In this document: positions 1 to 7,913 of the stretch, piece after piece | Layout of the letters: the number at the start of each line of letters is the position of its first letter | How positions within the stretch are numbered: the stretch's first letter is position 1 | Source: Xanthobacteraceae bacterium | Lineage (GTDB): Bacteria > Pseudomonadota > Alphaproteobacteria > Rhizobiales > Xanthobacteraceae | Direction of reading: 5' to 3' | Length of the DNA: 33,577 nt | Assembly (NCBI GenBank): GCA_030038415.1 | Contig: JASHOX010000021.1 | Coordinates: 1 to 33,577 of the forward strand | The notes under the pieces: model-generated | The model's input: the letters and a program-made list of their open reading frames with translations, nothing else | What the model was told of the DNA's origin: nothing | Databases searched by the model: none | Program-made: the position numbers and the translations under genes

Positions 1-166
1 GGCCCTGATGTAATCCGCTGATTGGATCCCATACAAAAGCACGCGCTCACCGATCGCGTGACCCATCGCGGGTTCTCCCAATCGACGGTCTCCGACCGTT
101 TCGCATCAATGCCGTCATCACCCCTGCAGTTCGTGAACGCACAGATGCAACCCCATTCTGCTATCG
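1..166 (-). ncRNA. Possible IS1111-type guide RNA (seekRNA/bridge RNA) region downstream of the transposase
   Basis: This stretch lies directly 3' of the transposase gene and has no convincing gene. It holds two perfect short inverted repeats: CACGCG (40-45) with CGCGTG (55-60), and ACGGTC (85-90) with GACCGT (94-99). In IS1111-group elements the guide RNA comes from this side of the transposase, between its stop codon and the element's end. The RNA itself, its ends and its guide loops are inferred only. Confidence 0.3.
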
Positions 167-1204
167 TCAGACCCCTGACGCCGCTGTCGCAAGCGCAGGC
201 GCCCGATAGGTGCCGCCCTTGGCCAGCAACGCCCAGGCGATCCGCGCCATTTTATTGGCAAGCGCAACCGCCACCACCCTGAACGGTTTGCGAGCGAGAA
301 GTTGTGTCAGCCAAGGATACTTCTCCGGCCGATGGCGCGCGTAGCGCAACACCGCGCAGGCTCCGACCACCAAAATGCGCCGCAGATAGCGATCCCCCCG
401 TTTCGAGATCGGCCCGAGCTTGTGCTTGCCACCGGTCGAGTCTTGCCGCGGTACGATCCCGATCCAGGCTGCGAAATCCCGACCCGATCGAAAAACCTTC
501 GGGTCCGGAACAGCCGCTGTGATCGCACTGGCCCCGGTGACACCAATGCCGGGGATGCTCTCTAGTCGCCGGCTCATCTCGTTCGATCGATGTTGCGCGA
601 TGATCCGTTTGTCGAGCGCTCCGATCATCGTCTGCATCGCCTGAAGCTCCGCCGCCAGCACTGCGAGGCTCGCGTGAGCATCGGTCGGCAAGCGTGCGTC
701 TTGCTCGCCGGCAATGATCGTCAGCAGTTCCTTGACTCCTTCACGTCCTTGCGCAGCCACGATGCCAAGCTCAGCCAAATGTGCCCGCAAAGCATTGATC
801 ACCTGGGTCCGCTGCCGCAGCAAAAGGTCGCGCGCTCGATGCAACATCAACCGGCCCTGCTGCTCGACCGATTTGATCTGCACAAAACGCATGGTCGGCC
901 GGCGTACCGCCTCGCAGATCGCCTCGGCATCGGCGGCATCGTTCTTGTTGCGCTTGACGTAAGCCTTCACGTCCTTCGCCGGCATCAACCGCACCTGGTG
1001 GCCAAGTTTCGTCAGTTCACGCGCCCAATAATGGGCCGTGGCGCACGCCTCCATCCCGATCAGGCACGGCGACAGCGCCTCGAAGAACACCAGTACTTGG
1101 CTGCGCCGCAGTCGCTTCCGGATAACGACCTTCTCGCCCGCGCCAATCCCGTGAACCTGGAACACGTTCTTTGCGATATCCAAACCGATCGTGATAATTT
1201 GCAT
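167..1204 (-). CDS. IS110-family (IS1111 group) transposase, DEDD type
   Basis: This 345-residue protein is a full-length IS110-family recombinase. The N-terminal RuvC-like DEDD domain shows D9 in 'GLDIAK', E52 in 'IGMEAC', and D89 and D92 in 'KNDAADAEAICEA'. A helical middle follows, then the C-terminal Tnp domain with 'SIPGIGVTGASAIT' near 216-229 and 'DSTGGKHKLGPISKRGDRY' near 255-273. The serine of DSTGG (S256) is the likely nucleophile. 'NKMARIAWAL' near the C-terminus and the DAEAICEA signature resemble IS5075/IS4321-type proteins, which places it in the IS1111 group. A good ribosome-binding site (GAGGGAG) precedes the ATG. No frameshift or stop is seen, so the gene looks intact. The enzyme is expected to insert or excise the element at sites chosen by a small guide RNA. 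Confidence 0.93.
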   Translation of the reverse strand: MQIITIGLDIAKNVFQVHGIGAGEKVVIRKRLRRSQVLVFFEALSPCLIGMEACATAHYWARELTKLGHQVRLMPAKDVKAYVKRNKNDAADAEAICEAVRRPTMRFVQIKSVEQQGRLMLHRARDLLLRQRTQVINALRAHLAELGIVAAQGREGVKELLTIIAGEQDARLPTDAHASLAVLAAELQAMQTMIGALDKRIIAQHRSNEMSRRLESIPGIGVTGASAITAAVPDPKVFRSGRDFAAWIGIVPRQDSTGGKHKLGPISKRGDRYLRRILVVGACAVLRYARHRPEKYPWLTQLLARKPFRVVAVALANKMARIAWALLAKGGTYRAPALATAASGV

Positions 1205-1373
1205 GTGGACGGCTCCCTCGTGTGATTCGAAGCAACGATCACCTTACCGGCAATGCGTTGCTGGGAGCGGGCGCCGTCCACCACATCAATCGCGAACATC
1301 GCGGTCGGTTTAGCGAGTATCCGCTTCGCTCCCGGAAGCCGACATCATGCGTTCGGCCTAAGCGAGCACATGT

Positions 1374-2300
1374 CTACCGCACCAGAAAGACGAGCTTGCC
1401 GCGGAAGTGGCGGCTTTCGCTCAAGCGATGTGCGTCGGCTGCCTGATCCAGCCGGTACAGCTTGATCTCCGGCGGACGCACCGCGCCGGAGGCGACAAGC
1501 TGGCCGACCCGCTGCATCGCCGCGCGCGAGCGCGGCACCGGCGGGCGGAGCGCGGTGACATCCGGCCGGTTCGGCTTCGGCGCTTCCGCTCCGGAGGCGA
1601 TGAAGGCCGCGCGCCCGCCGGGTTTCAGCACGGCAAAGGATTTCTCCGCCACGTCGCCGCCGACGGTGTCGAACACCGCGTCGCAATTGCTCACGATCTT
1701 GGTGAAATCCTGTTTGTTGTAGTCGATGACTTGGTCGGCGCCGAGTGAGCGCACGTAATCGGCATTCGCCGCGCTTGTCGTTGTGATCACCCGCGCGCCA
1801 AGATGCTTGGCGAACTGAATGGCAAAACCGGCGACGCCGCCGGCGCCGCCTTGAATCAGGATCGTCTCGCCACGCTTGAGCTTTAAGGTGTCCTCCAACG
1901 AATTCACCGCGGTCAGGCCGGTCAGCGCCAAAGCGGCGGCGTTCACATGCGACAGGCCCTCGGGCTTCTTGGCGATGATCGCGGCCTTGATCGCGAGCTT
2001 CTCGCAATAGGTCCCTTCCCGTCCGGCATCGAGCACGCCGAACACCGCGTCGCCAATGGCGAGGTCGACGCCGCCGCCCGACGCGCCGACCACGCCGGAA
2101 AAATCCCGGCCGGGAATTTGCGGAAATTTGACCTGGGCGTGCCGGGCATATTGGCCGGCGCGGAACTTCCAGTCGGCAGCGTTAACGCTGGCCGCGACGA
2201 CGTCGACCACGACTTCGCCGGGTGCCGCCACCGGATCCGGCAGATCGCCGTATTTCAGCACGTCGGGTCCGCCGAATTGTTCGATGAATGCAGCTTTCAT
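1374..2300 (-). CDS. NADP-dependent zinc-free MDR oxidoreductase (quinone oxidoreductase type)
   Basis: The 308-residue product belongs to the medium-chain dehydrogenase/reductase superfamily, quinone oxidoreductase branch. It begins 'MKAAFIEQFGGPDVLKYGD', as these enzymes do, with a GroES-like N-terminal domain. The Rossmann dinucleotide motif 'GGAGGVAGFAIQFAK' follows in the middle. No cluster of cysteine or histidine zinc ligands is visible. The likely reaction is NADPH-dependent reduction of quinones or other activated double bonds. The ATG at 2300 was chosen over an in-frame start 31 codons upstream, because the homology begins there and GGAGAGGGAAG lies just upstream. The gene diverges from livK; on its 3' side the insertion sequence follows within about 170 bases. 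The exact substrate cannot be read from the sequence. Confidence 0.88.
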   Translation of the reverse strand: MKAAFIEQFGGPDVLKYGDLPDPVAAPGEVVVDVVAASVNAADWKFRAGQYARHAQVKFPQIPGRDFSGVVGASGGGVDLAIGDAVFGVLDAGREGTYCEKLAIKAAIIAKKPEGLSHVNAAALALTGLTAVNSLEDTLKLKRGETILIQGGAGGVAGFAIQFAKHLGARVITTTSAANADYVRSLGADQVIDYNKQDFTKIVSNCDAVFDTVGGDVAEKSFAVLKPGGRAAFIASGAEAPKPNRPDVTALRPPVPRSRAAMQRVGQLVASGAVRPPEIKLYRLDQAADAHRLSESRHFRGKLVFLVR

Positions 2301-2413
2301 CTGAGTTCTTCCCTCTCCATGCACCGTGTGTTGGGACGCCGCCCGCACGCGGCCGCTGCCCTTGCGGCACATAGTCACCGGTCCAATAGGCATAAAGGTT
2401 GACCTGCCGAGGC

Positions 2414-2441
2414 TTGCCGCGCAAGGGCGATACGGTAGACT
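2414..2441 (+). promoter_or_regulatory. Weak sigma-70-like promoter candidate for the livK operon
   Basis: TTGCCG (2414-2419) and TAGACT (2436-2441) are 16 bases apart, each matching the consensus at four of six positions. They lie 55 bases before the livK start, in the 195-base region divergent from the oxidoreductase. This is pattern matching only. Confidence 0.25.
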
Positions 2442-2495
2442 GCCGGCGGGTCGTCATCCTCAAGAGATGACTGCAGTTTCAGGGAGGTAGTAGCA

Positions 2496-3749
2496 ATGAA
2501 CAAATCTTTCAGCCGCGCTGCGTCGGCGATGCTTTCTGTAGGTGCGGCCGTCGCCGCGCTGACACTGGCCACGCCCGGCTATGCGCAATCGAGCGGGCCG
2601 ATCAAGATCGGCGTCATCGCCGAAGCACAGGCCGTCGCCGGTTCGTCCATTCCGCAAGCCGCGCAAATGGCGGCCGACGAAATCAACGCCGCGGGCGGCG
2701 TCAATGGCCGCAAGATCGAGATCATCACCTACGACGACCACTCCTCGGCCGCCGAAGCGGTCCGCGCGTTCCAGCGCGCGGCAAACGAAGATCATGTCAA
2801 CGCGGTCATCGCCAGCTATATCAGCGAGGTCGTGCTGGCGCTCGAACCGTGGACCGGCCGGCTGAAGACAGTGATGGTGACGCCCGGCGCGGCTTCTGAT
2901 GTCATCACGCAAAACATCGCCAAGGACTACAATAATCTTAAATATACATTCCATGGCTATCTGACGTCGACGAGTCTTGCCGACCAGGTCTGCGACGCCT
3001 CGAAAGACCTTCTTGTGAAGGACCTTCACATGAAGTCCGCTGTTGTGATGAGCGAGGACGCCGCCTGGACTACTCCGCTCGACGCCGAATACCTCAACTG
3101 TCTGCCGAAGATCGGACTCAAGGTCGTCGATCATATCCGCTTCTCGCCCGACACCACCGATTTCACGCCGATCTTCAACAAGATCGAAGGTGAAAAGCCC
3201 GACGTGATCGTCACCGGCATCTCGCATGTCGGCGTGCAGCCCACCGTGCAGTGGAAGCAACAAGAGGTGCCGATACCGATGATCGGCATTTCATCGCAAG
3301 CGACCAATTCAAGCTTCTGGAACGACACCAACGGCGCGACCGAAGGCGTGCTGTATCAGGCCGTCTCCGGACCGGGCGTCGCGGTGACGCCGAAGACGCT
3401 GCCCTTCGTGGCGGCGTTCAACAAGCGCTTCGGCAATAACCCGTCGTATTGCGGCTACACCGCCTACGACGAGGTCTATTACATCGCCGACGCCATCAAG
3501 CGTGGTGGCACCGATCCCGACAAGCTAGTCGACGCGCTGGAGAAAACCCACTACGTCGGCACGATCGGCACGGTGGAATTCAAGGGCAAGGATTCGCCCA
3601 ATCCGCACGCCCTGAAGATCGGCGGAACGACGATTCCCGGCCTCATGCTGCAATGGCAGGATGGCAAGCAGATCAACCTGTGGCCGGCGAACGTCGCCAA
3701 CGGCAAGATGAAGTTCCCGAAATTCATCAAAGTCGGCTCGGCCGACTGA
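2496..3749 (+). CDS. livK: Periplasmic substrate-binding protein of a branched-chain amino acid-type ABC importer
   Basis: The 417-residue protein has a signal peptide (basic start, hydrophobic core, 'TPGYA' near residues 26-30) followed by a Peripla_BP_6/Leu-Ile-Val-binding fold that starts 'GPIKIGVIAEAQAVAG' and continues 'AADEINAAGGVNGRKIEI'. It would capture the ligand in the periplasm and deliver it to the LivH-LivM channel encoded just downstream. The family also binds aromatic acids, amides, urea and other small molecules, so the ligand is open. Cysteines near positions 167, 189 and 321 could form a disulfide. AGGGAGGT lies about eight bases before the ATG. The gene is separated from livH by a stem-loop, as is common where the binding protein is needed in excess. 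Confidence 0.92.
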   Translation: MNKSFSRAASAMLSVGAAVAALTLATPGYAQSSGPIKIGVIAEAQAVAGSSIPQAAQMAADEINAAGGVNGRKIEIITYDDHSSAAEAVRAFQRAANEDHVNAVIASYISEVVLALEPWTGRLKTVMVTPGAASDVITQNIAKDYNNLKYTFHGYLTSTSLADQVCDASKDLLVKDLHMKSAVVMSEDAAWTTPLDAEYLNCLPKIGLKVVDHIRFSPDTTDFTPIFNKIEGEKPDVIVTGISHVGVQPTVQWKQQEVPIPMIGISSQATNSSFWNDTNGATEGVLYQAVSGPGVAVTPKTLPFVAAFNKRFGNNPSYCGYTAYDEVYYIADAIKRGGTDPDKLVDALEKTHYVGTIGTVEFKGKDSPNPHALKIGGTTIPGLMLQWQDGKQINLWPANVANGKMKFPKFIKVGSAD

Positions 3750-3775
3750 AGGCCGCTTGATCGACAGCGCTAAAA

Positions 3776-3809
3776 CTCTCCCCCGCCTGCAGCCGCATGC
3801 GGGGGAGAG
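3776..3809 (+). terminator. Intercistronic stem-loop between livK and livH (attenuator or mRNA stabiliser)
   Basis: CTCTCCCCCGC (3776-3786) pairs perfectly with GCGGGGGAGAG (3799-3809) around a 12-base loop. Only a short GTTT follows, so it is a poor full terminator. In binding-protein operons such hairpins protect the 3' end of the first cistron and reduce read-through into the permease genes; that role is inferred here. Confidence 0.65.
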
Positions 3810-3829
3810 CGTTTGAGTGGAGCCGTTGA

Positions 3830-4708
3830 GTGACGCTGTTCTGGCAAATCCTGATCGACGGCTTTGCGATCAGTTCACTCTACGCGCTCGGCGCCACGGG
3901 ATTCGCGCTGATATTCGGCGTCTCGGGCGTGCTGAACCTATCGCACGGCGCGCTGATGGTCGCCGCCGTGGTCGCGGCGTGGGCAGCCGGCGATCAGCTG
4001 CATGTCGGACCCTATGCCGGCGCCGCGATCGGCGTCGTCATCGGCTTTGCCGCCTCGCTGCTCACCTATTTCCTCATCGTCCGCCCGCTGCAGCAATCGA
4101 GCAAAATCCGCGAGGAGGAAAAGGAGATCTTCATCCTCACCGCGACGCTGCTCTGGGGCATCATGCTCCAGGAGTTGATCGCCTACCTCTACACCAACAA
4201 TGCCAAGACCGTGGCGCCGATCGTGGAAGGCGTCGTCTCGATCGCCGGCGTGCGCACACCGTCGAACGAGATTTTTACCGCCATCGTCTGTTGGCTGGTC
4301 ATTGCGGTCCTGTGGCTGCTGGTCAACCGCACCCGCGCCGGCAAAGCGGTGCTCGCCGCCTCGATGAATCCGCGCGGCGTGACGCTGCTCGGCATCGAGC
4401 TGAGCCAAGTCTATATCGCGGTGTGGGCGATGTACGGCGTGCTGGTGGGGGTCGCCGGGGTGCTGCTCGGCATGTTCCTCGGCGTGTCGTCCTATAGCGT
4501 CGGCCCGCTCACCGCGAGCGCGTTCGCGATTGTCGTGCTCGGCGGGCTCGGCAGCGTCTCCGGCGCGCTGATCGCCGCCTATGTGGTCGGCTATCTCGAG
4601 ACGCTGACAGCCTATCTGATCTCGCCGGCCTATCGCACCATTCCGGCGCTGCTCCTGCTCGTCGCGGTGATGTATGTGCGGCCGCGCGGCCTGTTGGGCC
4701 GCCGCTAG
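3830..4708 (+). CDS. livH: Branched-chain amino acid-type ABC transporter permease LivH
   Basis: The 292-residue protein is a multi-helix inner-membrane permease of the LivH (BPD_transp_2) family. It shows the usual start 'IDGFAISSLYALGATGFALIFGVSGVLNLSHG' split over the first helices, a conserved 'LGGLGSVSGALIAAYVVG' near residues 239-256, and a C-terminal 'RPRGLLGRR'. It pairs with LivM to form the channel. Translation begins at a GTG with GGAG eight bases upstream. The gene ends directly against the livM start, which points to coupled translation. There is a charged stretch near residues 92-98 ('KIREEEKE') between helices. The start choice is well supported by the family's N-terminus. Confidence 0.92.
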   Translation: MTLFWQILIDGFAISSLYALGATGFALIFGVSGVLNLSHGALMVAAVVAAWAAGDQLHVGPYAGAAIGVVIGFAASLLTYFLIVRPLQQSSKIREEEKEIFILTATLLWGIMLQELIAYLYTNNAKTVAPIVEGVVSIAGVRTPSNEIFTAIVCWLVIAVLWLLVNRTRAGKAVLAASMNPRGVTLLGIELSQVYIAVWAMYGVLVGVAGVLLGMFLGVSSYSVGPLTASAFAIVVLGGLGSVSGALIAAYVVGYLETLTAYLISPAYRTIPALLLLVAVMYVRPRGLLGRR

Positions 4709-5635
4709 ATGCGATCCGCCTCCACCACGCGCGTCCTTCTGATTGCCCTCGCGGTGGTGATTGTCGTCTCGTTTCTGCCGCTCGGCGTGTCGGGTTATAT
4801 CCTCGGTCTCCTGACCATCGCCTATTATTTCGGCGTCTTCGCCATGGCGTGGGACCTGTTGTTCGGTTTCGCCGGCGAGGTGAATTTCGGGCCGACGTTC
4901 TTGATCGGCACCGGCGCCTACACCGCGGGCATCCTCGACAATCTTTATCAGCCGCCGATCTGGCTTTGCGTCGCCGCCGGCGCGCTGGCGGCGGTCGCCG
5001 GCGGCGTGGTGCTGGCGCTGCCCGCTCTGCGCGTGCGCGGGCCTTATTTCGGCCTGACCACGCTGGTTGCCGTGCTGATATTGCAGAATTACGTGGTCGT
5101 TGACGCTCCTCTGACCGGCGGCGAGATCGGTCTGACGATTCCGGACGTCATCACCATCAGCGACGCCGCGAATTACGAGATCGCGCTGTGGTTCATGGCG
5201 GTGAGCGGCGCCGTTCTGTTCGCGCTGTCGCGTTCGCCGGTCGGGCTGATCTTGCAGGCGAGCGGACAGGATGCCGTGCAAGCCGGCGCGCTAGGCTTCA
5301 ACGTGACCAAGCACAAGCTCGCCGCATTCATCATCAGCGCTTTCTTCTCAGGCCTCGCCGGCGCGCTGATGGCGTTTTATCTCAGCTCGGCCTCGGTCGG
5401 CACCTTCATCGACATCACCGTCGGCGTGCAAATCATCATCGCCGCGGTGATCGGCGGCCGGCGCACCATTCTCGGCGCCGTACTCGGCGCGATTTTCCTC
5501 ATCGCCATGAGCGAACTGCTGCGTCCGCTCGGCGATCTGTCGAACTTCGTCGTCTTCGCCATGGCGCTGGTCGTGGTACTGCTGTTCCCCGGCGGCTTTT
5601 TCGGCCTGCTCACGCGCAGCAAGGAGCACGGCTGA
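4709..5635 (+). CDS. livM: Branched-chain amino acid-type ABC transporter permease LivM
   Basis: This 308-residue inner-membrane protein is the LivM partner of the preceding LivH. Family features are 'AMAWDLLFGFAGEVNFG' near residues 47-63, 'LRVRGPYFGLTTLVAV' near 107-122, and a late 'VIGGRRTILGAVLGAIFL'. The ATG follows the livH stop codon without a gap (TAGATG) and has no clear ribosome-binding site of its own, so it probably relies on translational coupling. Most of the chain is hydrophobic helices. The gene ends two bases before the start of the fused ATPase gene. Substrate specificity cannot be judged from the permease. Confidence 0.92.
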   Translation: MRSASTTRVLLIALAVVIVVSFLPLGVSGYILGLLTIAYYFGVFAMAWDLLFGFAGEVNFGPTFLIGTGAYTAGILDNLYQPPIWLCVAAGALAAVAGGVVLALPALRVRGPYFGLTTLVAVLILQNYVVVDAPLTGGEIGLTIPDVITISDAANYEIALWFMAVSGAVLFALSRSPVGLILQASGQDAVQAGALGFNVTKHKLAAFIISAFFSGLAGALMAFYLSSASVGTFIDITVGVQIIIAAVIGGRRTILGAVLGAIFLIAMSELLRPLGDLSNFVVFAMALVVVLLFPGGFFGLLTRSKEHG

Positions 5636-5637
5636 GC

Positions 5638-7110
5638 ATGGCCGAGCATGCGCATCTCGAGGTCGACGGCCTCACCAAGCGCTTTGGTGGCCTGGTCGCC
5701 GTCAAGAGCATGACGTTAAATGTCCGTGCCGGCGAGATTTTGGGGCTGATCGGACCGAACGGCTCGGGCAAGTCGACGGTCATGAAGCTGATCATGGGCA
5801 TCGAGCGGCCGGACGCCGGTTCGGTGCGCATCAACGGCACCGAAGTCGCCGGCTGGCCGTCGCACAAAATCGCGCGACTGGGCGCGGGCATCGTGTTCCA
5901 GCATTCGCGGCCGCTGCACCGCCAGACGGTGCTGGAGAACATCAAGCTGGCGCTGCTGCCGGACAAGCTGACGCGGCTGCTTGCCGATCCGCAGACCGAC
6001 GAGCGCGCCCGCGCCATCGCGGCGCGGGTGGGATTGAGCGGCGTGCTTGACCGCCGGCCAGCCACTCTGCCGTTCGCCGACCTGCGCAAGATCGAGATCG
6101 CCAAGGCTATCGCGCGAAATCCACAAGTGCTGCTGATCGACGAGCCGTTCGCCGGCCTGACCTCGACGGAGACGGCGGCCTTCTCCGACCTCATTTGCGA
6201 GCTGCGCGACGACGGCCGCGCCGTGCTGCTGGTCGATCACAACGTCAAAAGCGTCGCGCGCCTGGTCGACCGCGTGCTGGCGATGTATGTCGGCGAGCGC
6301 ATCGCCGAAGGCACCGCCGACGAGGTGATGCGCAATGAAACCGTGCGGCGCGTCTATCTCGGCGGCAGCATCGAGACGGCGGCGCGTCCGGAATCATCGT
6401 TCCGCGACCGCACCACGCCTTTCCTCGAAGTGACCGACCTCAACGTGCAGTACGGCAAGGCGCAGGCGCTGCAGAACGTGTCGATCCACATCCATGCCGG
6501 CGAATTCGTCTCGGTCGTCGGATTAAATGGCGCCGGCAAGACCACGCTGTTCAACGCCATATCCGGCCTGCTGCCCTATTTGGGCGACATCCGCCGCGAG
6601 GGCACCTCGCTGCGCGGCCAAACAGCGGCGACCATCGCACGCAACGGCATCGTGCAATGCTCCGAAGGCCGCAATCTGTTCACCGACATGACGGTGCGGG
6701 AAAATCTCGATCTCGGCGGCCAGCATCTACCGGCAGCCGAGAGCGCCGAGCAGATCGCCTGGTTGTTCGAACTGTTTCCAATCCTGCGCGAACGCCAGAA
6801 ACAGGCGGCCGGCACGCTGTCGGGCGGCGAGCAGCAGATGCTCACCATTGCGCGCGCACTGATGATGAAGCCGAAACTGTTAATCCTCGACGAGCCGACA
6901 CTGGGACTGGCGCCCGTCGTCCTCGAACAGATTTCCAAGGCGCTGGAACGGCTGCGGCAAACGACCGACATCACCGTGCTGCTGGGTGAGCAGAACGTTA
7001 CCTTCGCCCTGCCGCATGCCGACCGCGTCTATGTCCTCGAACACGCCCGCGTCGTCTGGGAGGGCGCACCCGTCGCCTTCGCCGCGGAAATGGGGACGGG
7101 GTATTTGTAG
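5638..7110 (+). CDS. Fused LivG-LivF ABC ATPase (two nucleotide-binding domains in one chain)
   Basis: The 490-residue protein holds both ATPases that most Liv systems make as separate subunits. Domain 1 (about 1-245, LivG-like) has Walker A 'GPNGSGKST' (39-47), Walker B 'VLLIDEP' (164-170) and the switch histidine H201; its signature region reads 'LPFADLRKIEIAKA' instead of LSGGQ. A short linker (about 246-262) leads to domain 2 (LivF-like), with Walker A 'GLNGAGKTT' (295-303), 'LSGGEQQ' (394-400), Walker B 'LLILDEP' (414-420) and Q452 at the H-loop, as is common in LivF. The ATG at 5638, with AGGAG upstream, lies two bases after the livM stop. No stop or shift interrupts the join, so this is a true fusion. 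It energises the LivHM channel at the cytoplasmic face. Confidence 0.93.
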   Translation: MAEHAHLEVDGLTKRFGGLVAVKSMTLNVRAGEILGLIGPNGSGKSTVMKLIMGIERPDAGSVRINGTEVAGWPSHKIARLGAGIVFQHSRPLHRQTVLENIKLALLPDKLTRLLADPQTDERARAIAARVGLSGVLDRRPATLPFADLRKIEIAKAIARNPQVLLIDEPFAGLTSTETAAFSDLICELRDDGRAVLLVDHNVKSVARLVDRVLAMYVGERIAEGTADEVMRNETVRRVYLGGSIETAARPESSFRDRTTPFLEVTDLNVQYGKAQALQNVSIHIHAGEFVSVVGLNGAGKTTLFNAISGLLPYLGDIRREGTSLRGQTAATIARNGIVQCSEGRNLFTDMTVRENLDLGGQHLPAAESAEQIAWLFELFPILRERQKQAAGTLSGGEQQMLTIARALMMKPKLLILDEPTLGLAPVVLEQISKALERLRQTTDITVLLGEQNVTFALPHADRVYVLEHARVVWEGAPVAFAAEMGTGYL

Positions 7111-7171
7111 CGTGGATTTCAGCGACCGGCCGGCCTAATATCCTAAAGTTGCATGGTTGGGGCGGCCTAGA

Positions 7172-7906
7172 ATGGCTGATTATTATCCTATTCTGGCGCG
7201 GGCAATTGCGAGCTTGCCGCACAACGATGCGCAGGCCCGCGAGGATTTGTATGCCCGCGCGCGCGCCATCGTTACCGAGCAGTTGCGCGGACGCGGCTTG
7301 CGCAGCGGGGCGAGCGAGGCGGCACGCGAACATGCCGCGCTGGAAACCGCCATCCGCAAAATCGAGGCCGAGGCACCGCCGGCGCAAGCGCGGAGGAGAG
7401 GCGAACCGCGGCGGCCGGCACAGCGCGTTGCCGTCGCCCCCGCGCAAGAGCGGGCCGACAACACGGCCAGATCGCTTTCGAAGATTCTTCAGGCCGTGCA
7501 GCCGGACGAGATAAGCGAGCTCACACTGCAAGCGCCGCGGCGCAAACCCATGAACGGGACAAAGGCCGCGGCACCGGCAGTCGAGTCGAGACCGCCAGAG
7601 GCAAGCGAGGCCGAAGCATTCAACGCGTCCGAGGAACTCGGCGGCGCGCCCAGTTCGCTCGGCACGATGCTGTTTGCCACCGCCTATATCGTCGCGGCGC
7701 TGGCCTTTACCGGGGTGACTTACATCCGCAGCATCGTATGGCTGTACCAGGGCGTCATCGGCTATCCGATATTGCTGGTCATCATGGCGGTCACGCTGGC
7801 GCTGTTCATTGTTCCGCCAGTGATGATTTTTCGTAAAACGTCGACATTGCCCACGGTCGATGTTCTGTTGCGTTACATCCATTCGGCATCGCGGCGGGTG
7901 CTTTAA
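7172..7906 (+). CDS. Uncharacterised protein with two C-terminal membrane helices
   Basis: I do not recognise a functional family beyond an N-terminal 'MADYYPILARAIASLP' motif that occurs in several rhizobial proteins of unknown role. The 244-residue chain has a soluble, helix-prone N-terminal segment (about 1-65), a basic and Ala/Pro-rich middle (about 70-160) of low complexity, then two predicted membrane helices near 164-187 and 198-218, and a short tail. The ATG at 7172 was preferred to a TTG five codons upstream because the known motif starts there. It lies 61 bases after the transporter operon on the same strand, so it may be co-transcribed, but nothing shows that it takes part in transport. 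It converges on the FAD hydroxylase gene, with seven bases between the stops. Confidence 0.75.
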   Translation: MADYYPILARAIASLPHNDAQAREDLYARARAIVTEQLRGRGLRSGASEAAREHAALETAIRKIEAEAPPAQARRRGEPRRPAQRVAVAPAQERADNTARSLSKILQAVQPDEISELTLQAPRRKPMNGTKAAAPAVESRPPEASEAEAFNASEELGGAPSSLGTMLFATAYIVAALAFTGVTYIRSIVWLYQGVIGYPILLVIMAVTLALFIVPPVMIFRKTSTLPTVDVLLRYIHSASRRVL

Positions 7907-7913
7907 GCTTCCT

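Larger units (their letters stand above)
1..1373 (-). mobile_element. IS110-family insertion sequence, IS1111 group (left edge of window cuts or approaches one end)
   Basis: The element carries one transposase gene (167-1204, minus strand) with non-coding flanks on both sides: about 166 bases on the 3' side, running to the window edge, and up to 169 bases on the 5' side before the stop codon of the next gene. I could not fix either end. IS110-family elements have no terminal inverted repeats of the usual kind and make no clear target duplication. In the IS1111 group the guide RNA (seekRNA or bridge RNA) is encoded downstream of the transposase gene, so the 1-166 stretch should belong to the element. 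The limits given are outer bounds. Confidence 0.75.

Noticed and set aside
590..1225. Plus-strand open frame opposite the transposase
   Set aside because: It is the antisense of a well-supported transposase and has no motif of its own.
2460..3263. Minus-strand open frame opposite livK
   Set aside because: Shadow of the binding-protein gene; composition is that of antisense coding DNA.
3938..5281. Long open frame (447 codons) on the minus strand opposite livH and livM
   Set aside because: It mirrors real permease genes, has a composition full of His, Arg, Asp and Gln typical of the antisense frame of GC-rich membrane-protein genes, and shows no family motif.
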